A stretch of 64,000 nucleotides of DNA from Ephydatia muelleri (taxonomy: Eukaryota; Porifera; Demospongiae; Spongillida; Spongillidae): positions 10,011,403-10,075,402 of the forward strand of contig JABACO010000008.1 in NCBI GenBank assembly GCA_013339895.1, written 5' to 3'. The first letter of the stretch is position 1, and each line of letters begins with the position of its first letter. Shown here piece after piece: positions 59,446 through 64,000 of the stretch. The notes beneath the pieces were generated by a model that was not told the DNA's origin, made no database searches, and saw only the letters and a program-made list of their open reading frames with translations. A program made the position numbers and the translations under genes.

Positions 59446-60115
59446 GAGGAGAAGGGGGGGGGGGGGGGAATGGGGGGATATGGTCACAAAAATATGGGAG
59501 GGGGGGGGATGGGGGGGGATGGGGGGATATGGTCACAAAAATATGGGTGTAATAATAATAATTGTATACAGGGTGTCCCACAATCGACGAAAAATCTCTT
59601 TTTAACATCGTGTCGTGAAATTAGTGATTGTTTCCATAAGTTTATGATAAAAATACATCTCCAGATAGCTAATCTCAAGCTGAGCAGTTATTAGCTATTC
59701 CTAAGTTTGAAACTGCAACCAGTAATTAGCTATACTTATCCTGTTTGCTTACAAGTTTTGTAGTGCACTTTTTTCCGAAGCCCATTTATTCCAGAAGACT
59801 TCATTCTGCATAAGCCCAGGCAGTCAAGTTTGTATTTGGCTTCTCTTTGTGGCAATATAACTTGCAGCTGTTCTGTGAACAGTTAGATCTGTCCCCATCA
59901 TTGTGCAAGCTTAAATATACTTGTACTAATGTATTGTTAATACCTGTGCCTTCGTGTGTCACTTGTGTGCTACGAAAAGCACAGAAAGCCAGTTTGTAAC
60001 AAGTGCGATGGAGGTTCTTATTGCACCAATTGATGTAAGAGCCACCACTCTCCCTCGACAGGTAAAGGCACTCGTGTCATGCAAGTGCATGTATATTTGC
60101 AATAGGATGTGTGTC
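59446..60115. other. Spacer with G-rich tracts
   Basis: Several G runs lie at 59454-59530. A short open segment from the ATG at 60009 (MEVLIAPIDVRATTLPRQ) ends at a good donor (GTAAAG), but no partner exon is identified, so I do not call it a gene. Confidence 0.35.
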
Positions 60116-60116
60116 T

Positions 60117-60665
60117 AGGAGAGAGGGGTGTGTCTAGGAGAGAGAGAGGTGTCTAGGAGAGAGAGGTGTGTCTAGGAGAGAGAGGTGTCTAGGAGAGAGG
60201 GGTGTGTCTAGGAGAGAGAGGTGTCTAGGAGAGAGGGGTGTGTCTAGGAGAGAGAGGTGTCTAGGAGAGAGGGGTGTGTCTAGGAGAGAGAGGTGTCTAG
60301 GAGAGAGGGGTGTGTCTAGGAGAGAGAGGTGTCTAGGAGAGAGGGATGTGTCTAGGAGAGAGAGGTGTCTAGGAGAGAGGGGTGTGTCTAGGAGAGAGGA
60401 GGTGTGTCTAGGAGAGAGGAGGGGTGTCTAGGAGAGAGGGGTGTGTCTAGGAGAGAGGGAGTGTGTCTAGGAGAGAGGGGTGTGTCTAGGAGAGAGGGGC
60501 GTGTCTAGGAGAGAGGGGTGTGTCTAGGAGAGAGGGGTGTGTCTAGGAGAGAGGGGTGTGTCTAGGAGAGTGGGGTGTGGCTAGGAGTGAGGGGTGTCTA
60601 GGAGAGAGGGGTGTGTCTAGGAGAGAGGGGATGTGTTTAGGGGAGGGTGTGTCTAAGAGAAAGGA
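60117..60665. repeat. Minisatellite of GTGTCTAGGAGAGAGG-type units
   Basis: Alternating units of about 16-18 bp (GTGTGTCTAGGAGAGAGAG / GTGTCTAGGAGAGAGGG) form a higher-order unit of about 33 bp, with roughly 30 units in all. The ORF at 60168-60431 (repeated RRERCLGERGVS) is a product of the repeat. Confidence 0.95.
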
Positions 60666-60876
60666 GGTGTCAGGATATTTCAATCCCTGCTTGTATGTCC
60701 ATCATTACTTCAACACCACAGGACTAATAGAATGCATTCGATTAGAGTCTCTGATCATTTTGAAACTTGCTAAGAACTTATAGCTATGGTGACAGGAAAT
60801 AGATAAGCTGTTAATTTCCACCCATATAAACTAATGCCACCTTCTTCGCACCTTCCTACTCCCCTCCTCTTTTTAA

Positions 60877-61700
60877 TTAATCTCCTCTGTAGGCGAGGAA
60901 AGAGAGAAACTGCTCATTATTGTGGACACCCAATACCTCACAAATACAAGTGGTCCCATCAGAACAAATAGAAAATGGCTTAGAACCTGCAGAAAGCTTG
61001 ATGTCTTGTATCTTGGAAGCCTGAATCACAGGAATAATGTGTTTGAGGTGGCTTTGGTTAGGAAAGCATCTGGTGTATTTCAGGAGAAACTCTTTGACAT
61101 TCTCAATAGCATTGAATGGAAATCCACATTTCATCCAATTGTTGTCCAAATCCATTCTGAAAATTCGGTCAACATCTCTGAAACGATCACTCAAAGCAAT
61201 GACAACATCACCACTTGATGGCCAGGTAAGGACCCTGTGTCCATACTTTCCAGTACTCCAGATCTGACTTTTCCACTTTACAGGGTCTTTTGGTATGTTG
61301 CTTTACTCTTCTTGTGTTTGGCTGAACCTGTGTGATCATGAATTCTTTCCTTTTTGATGTTAACCTCCTTACAACACGCTAAACAGAAAACATATGCCTT
61401 CACCCCTCTAGTGATTTGGTATGGCTCATTTTTAAACTCCTTTTCTGACAGCCTTTTTGTCCGGATTCATGTTCACCAAATGCTTCTTTTTGTCTTTTGT
61501 TGACCCTTGTGGCCACTTACTCTGCAAAGCAATGTTGCCCACTGTTGATCACTTTCTCTCAAGATCTGATCAAGAGGGTTGCGCAACAAACTGGTCCAGC
61601 AATGTCAGTTTTTCCGCATTCGTTTTACCTTCCACTTGGTCAGATGTAACAGCATTAGCGATAGCACCACTTTGTTTTGGTGGAGATGTTAGTTTCGGGT
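60877..61700 (-). pseudogene. CGGBP1/hAT-like transposon protein remnant
   Basis: On the - strand, an upstream piece (about 61450-61283) reads ITRGVKAYVFCLACCKEVN and ERIHDHTGSAKHKK, a C2H2/BED-like finger. The downstream piece (61194-60877) reads FNAIENVKEFLLKYTRCFPN and KPFSICSDGTTCICEVLGV. A DGTT-x(4)-E block after a zinc finger is typical of hAT-type and CGGBP1-like proteins. Frames change between pieces and stops intervene, so the copy is broken. Confidence 0.4.
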
Positions 61701-62054
61701 TTGCTCTTTATTGTTTTTTCCATTACAAGATAGGCCTAATAAAATGGCGTAGCACCATAACTCCAAATACAAATGTTTTCACGGTCATTGTTTTGTAAGA
61801 AGTTTTGAGTGTGAATGTGCTTAGTATGCTCGTGTATAATTAGTGTGTCCCTATGCTTGGGGATGTATAGGTCATGCAGTGATGTTAACATACGTAATAA
61901 GCCGTTCACAACCCATATGATTAGAGTATCTGTATGCTGATTGATTGTCAAGAATATAGGGCACTTTTAAGAGTCGAATTAGCGATGGTAGCGAAGGAAC
62001 TGTTATGTCGAACTAAATCATGTATGCTATGCGTTTGCATATATATTACAGGAT

Positions 62055-62205
62055 CTAGCTGATGGTGTGGAGTGGAGGGAGCTGATAGTGTGGAGGTGGA
62101 GTGGAGGGAGCTGATGGTGTGGAGGTGGAGTGGAGGGAGCTGATGGTGTGGAGGTGGAGTGGAGGGAGCTGATGGTGTGGAGGTGGAGTGGAGGGAGCTG
62201 ATGGT
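62055..62205. repeat. Minisatellite, 29-bp unit, about 5 copies
   Basis: The unit is CTGATGGTGTGGAGGTGGAG plus TGGAGGGAG, nearly identical between copies. It lies in the intron before the MIF4G exon of gene D. Confidence 0.95.
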
Positions 62206-62310
62206 GAAGTACTGGTAGTGTAGGTGTGCTGAGATGCTGTCATGAATTGTATATGTGTTGGGATATGTTGATACTGATTCAATCATCTTGTGTTTTCTCT
62301 ACCATGGAAG

Positions 62311-63168
62311 GCTGGGCGTAGCAAATCTGAGCAGCCATGGCAGAGGTTGCCTGCAGTACAATTAGAGTTGACAGAGGAACAGAAGGAGACCCAGGAGGTC
62401 TTCCACAAGTTCCAGAGTATTCTGAACAAGTTGACACCTCAGAAGTTTCAGAAACTAGCAGATGCAACACTCCAGTTGAAGATCAACACAGAGGAGAGGC
62501 TGAAAGGGGTTATTGACAAAATTTTCACAAAGGTTAGGCTTTGGTCCGAAGCAGGCAGTCGTGTATATAGACTTCCACTTTTAGGCACTAGAAGAAACAA
62601 ACGTCAGTGAAGTATATGCCAATCTCTGTCGAGTGCTGGCACCATTGGCTGTTGAAACTGTAAATGCAGAAGGGAAACCTCAGGCCGTCACTTTCAGGCG
62701 TCTTTTGCTGACCAAGTGTCAGCAGGAGTTTGAGAAGGACATGCAGGAGGATGAGGAGAGGGAGACCATGCAGAAGGGAGTAGAGACAGCAGAGACAGTG
62801 AGTCATGTGACCATCACATGGGGTATTGGGGTGACCTTGTCTCTTTCAGGAGGAGATAAGGAAACAGCGACAGACGGCTCTGGAAGCAGCTGAAGTTGCA
62901 TCTCGACATCGGTTTCTAGGCAACGTTAGATTTATTGGAGAACTATATAAGATGAAGGTGTGTGTGAATGTGTGTTATCAGTGTTGGTGTGTGTGGGTTG
63001 GACAAGTGGGGAAGGGTTCACATGGTCTCTACGCAGATACTGTCTGAATCCATCATGTACGAGTGCACGATAAGATTGCTGAAGTCATCGTCTGATGAAG
63101 AGTCACTGGAGGGTTTTGCAGTGCTCATGACTACCACGGGAAAAGACCTGGACAAAGAGGAGGCTAAG
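62311..63168 (+). CDS. EIF4G-like: Gene D: MIF4G domain (partial), eIF4G-like
   Basis: Exons 62311-62532, 62585-62797, 62850-62957 and 63037-63168, all phase 0 and open. Motifs: [66 protein letters not shown] and [11 protein letters not shown]. The last MIF4G exon (DTYFS...WVP) is not found before the window end. Differences from the other repeats (short first intron, KGVIDKIF) make this one of the more diverged copies. Whether it joins the decayed exons at 59082 is unknown. Confidence 0.75.
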
Positions 63169-63640
63169 GTTTGTGGTGTCAGTAACGACTAGAAGTAGTG
63201 TATGGATTGAAGTTCCATTCCAACATGTGTTAGAAAGCATACACAGTGTTCCATCTTTACTTAGTGCATGTTACAACCAAAGAACGTGGTAGGAGTGTTT
63301 CAAAATTTGGAGTGTACGTAGAGAACTATTGATTTGTTTTGTTCATTCATTTTTACTTTATCCATTACGGAGATACAGCTCAGAGGCAGATCTAGGAAAA
63401 ATTTTGCAGGAGGTAATTAATGAAATTCACAAATTAACAACACAAATTAAAGGGGAACTGCCATGACTTTTATACGTTGTAATTTTATTTGTTCAATATG
63501 AAGTATCTATCAGGTTGTATGTAGATTATAGATTTCAACGTCTCAGTAAGCTCTGATGTTAATATATAGTGGTTTAAAGTTGAAAATAATGGGCGCCATG
63601 ATAATTAAAGTTAAGGACCGCGTGACGTCACTGGTCACTG
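63169..63640. other. Intron or spacer of gene D
   Basis: AT-rich sequence with no recognised gene, leading to the P2X7-tail-like ORF. Confidence 0.4.
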
Positions 63641-63643
63641 GTG

Positions 63644-64000
63644 ATGAGCGATTCAGATGTTGAGGCCACAGAGGGTGAGCCTTTGGTCTACTACCATACC
63701 GTTTTGAGCCAACAAGTCATGAGTCCGACACCTCCAGCGAGAGTGATAGTGACAGTGTTTTACCAGCCGACCTTGCTGCACGTACGCGTATTGGTAACAC
63801 AGCTTGGTGCTCGTGTACCAAGTGCGCTGCTCTCTCAATCGGGCCAACCGAACGCGAGTGTAGGGAACTGGCACACATAAGGCACCTTTTTAGTGATGTG
63901 GAGGGTCTCCAATGCATCACAGATCATCCTGAGTTTGTTGGAGCATGCCTCAATCCACTAACGTTGCGCATCGCCTTGGTAGATGTGATGGCGACAAGAG
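63644..64000 (+). pseudogene. P2X7-tail-like zinc protein, 5' part, frameshifted, runs off the window
   Basis: It begins MSDSDVEATEGEPLV. After a one-base shift near 63687 it continues as LLPYRFEPTSHESDTSSESD, then NTAWCSCTKCAALSIGPTER, ECRELAHIRHLFSDVEGLQC and ITDHPEFVGACLNPLTLRIA. The WCSCxxC, ECRE and C-x(2)-H-x(n)-CLNP order matches the zinc-containing cytoplasmic tail domain of P2X7 receptors, which also occurs in stand-alone invertebrate proteins. No channel part is present. Similar stand-alone genes are often multicopy and may be mobile; that is inference. Confidence 0.5.

Noticed and set aside
60168..60431. ORF with repeated RRERCLGERGVS
   Set aside because: It lies wholly inside a minisatellite of GTGTCTAGGAGAGAGG units.
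25031..62893. Conserved peptide ending [20 protein letters not shown] seen in eight ORFs
   Set aside because: It is the read-through of the 52-bp intron in each MIF4G repeat. It has good GT-AG borders, and removing it restores the eIF4G frame.

Overview
The window looks like nuclear DNA of an animal. Genes are split by short GT-AG introns, GC content is moderate, (TG)n and minisatellite tracts are frequent, and DNA transposons are dense. I see no bacterial or organellar features. The mix of CACTA, hAT, Mutator-like and Chapaev-like elements, a BEN-domain gene, a RAG1-N-terminal-like zinc finger and a P2X7-tail-like zinc protein suggests a non-bilaterian metazoan, possibly a demosponge. That identification is inference, not proof.

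The backbone is a tandem cluster of translation initiation factor eIF4G-like genes, all on the + strand. Gene A is the 3' end of one copy (394-1804). Gene B (20133-34934) can be spliced from 32 exons, all in compatible phase, into about 1876 residues: a proline-rich N-terminus, an MA3 domain, four consecutive MIF4G domains and a C-terminal W2 (eIF5C) domain. Gene C (44646-56930) has the same N-terminus, no MA3, three MIF4G domains and W2 (about 1391 residues). Gene D (59082 to beyond the window edge) is a decayed or partial copy with at least one MIF4G domain. Vertebrate eIF4G1 has one MIF4G followed by MA3 and W2, so both the multiplication of MIF4G and the position of MA3 are unusual.

The genes lie on a segmental duplication. 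Sequence 394-4235 recurs nearly unchanged at 33536-37365 (offset about 33130), and much of 9283-20295 recurs at 37366-44808. Because the two copies are so similar, transposon insertions can be read as filled versus empty sites. In the first copy these are a 7047-bp CACTA element (11436-18482) and two short Mutator-like MITEs. In the second copy they are another MITE, a 2761-bp Chapaev-like element carrying a RAG1-N-terminal-like zinc-finger remnant, and an 831-bp element with a 5-bp target duplication. The CACTA element carries a damaged Tnp2-type transposase (- strand) and a divergently oriented multi-exon BEN-domain gene (+ strand). It is nested in a Mutator-like element that holds a RecQ-helicase fragment.

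Other content: a multi-exon transposase-like gene on the - strand between genes A and B, complete-looking near 2.5-5.7 kb and truncated near 35.7-37.4 kb; a 1240-bp hAT-type element; an 883-bp foldback element inside an intron of gene B; a 1.6-kb minisatellite with a 23-bp unit inside an intron of gene C; and, at the right end, remnants of a retroelement, a CGGBP1/hAT-like protein and a P2X7-tail-like protein. I recognised no tRNA, rRNA or CRISPR array.
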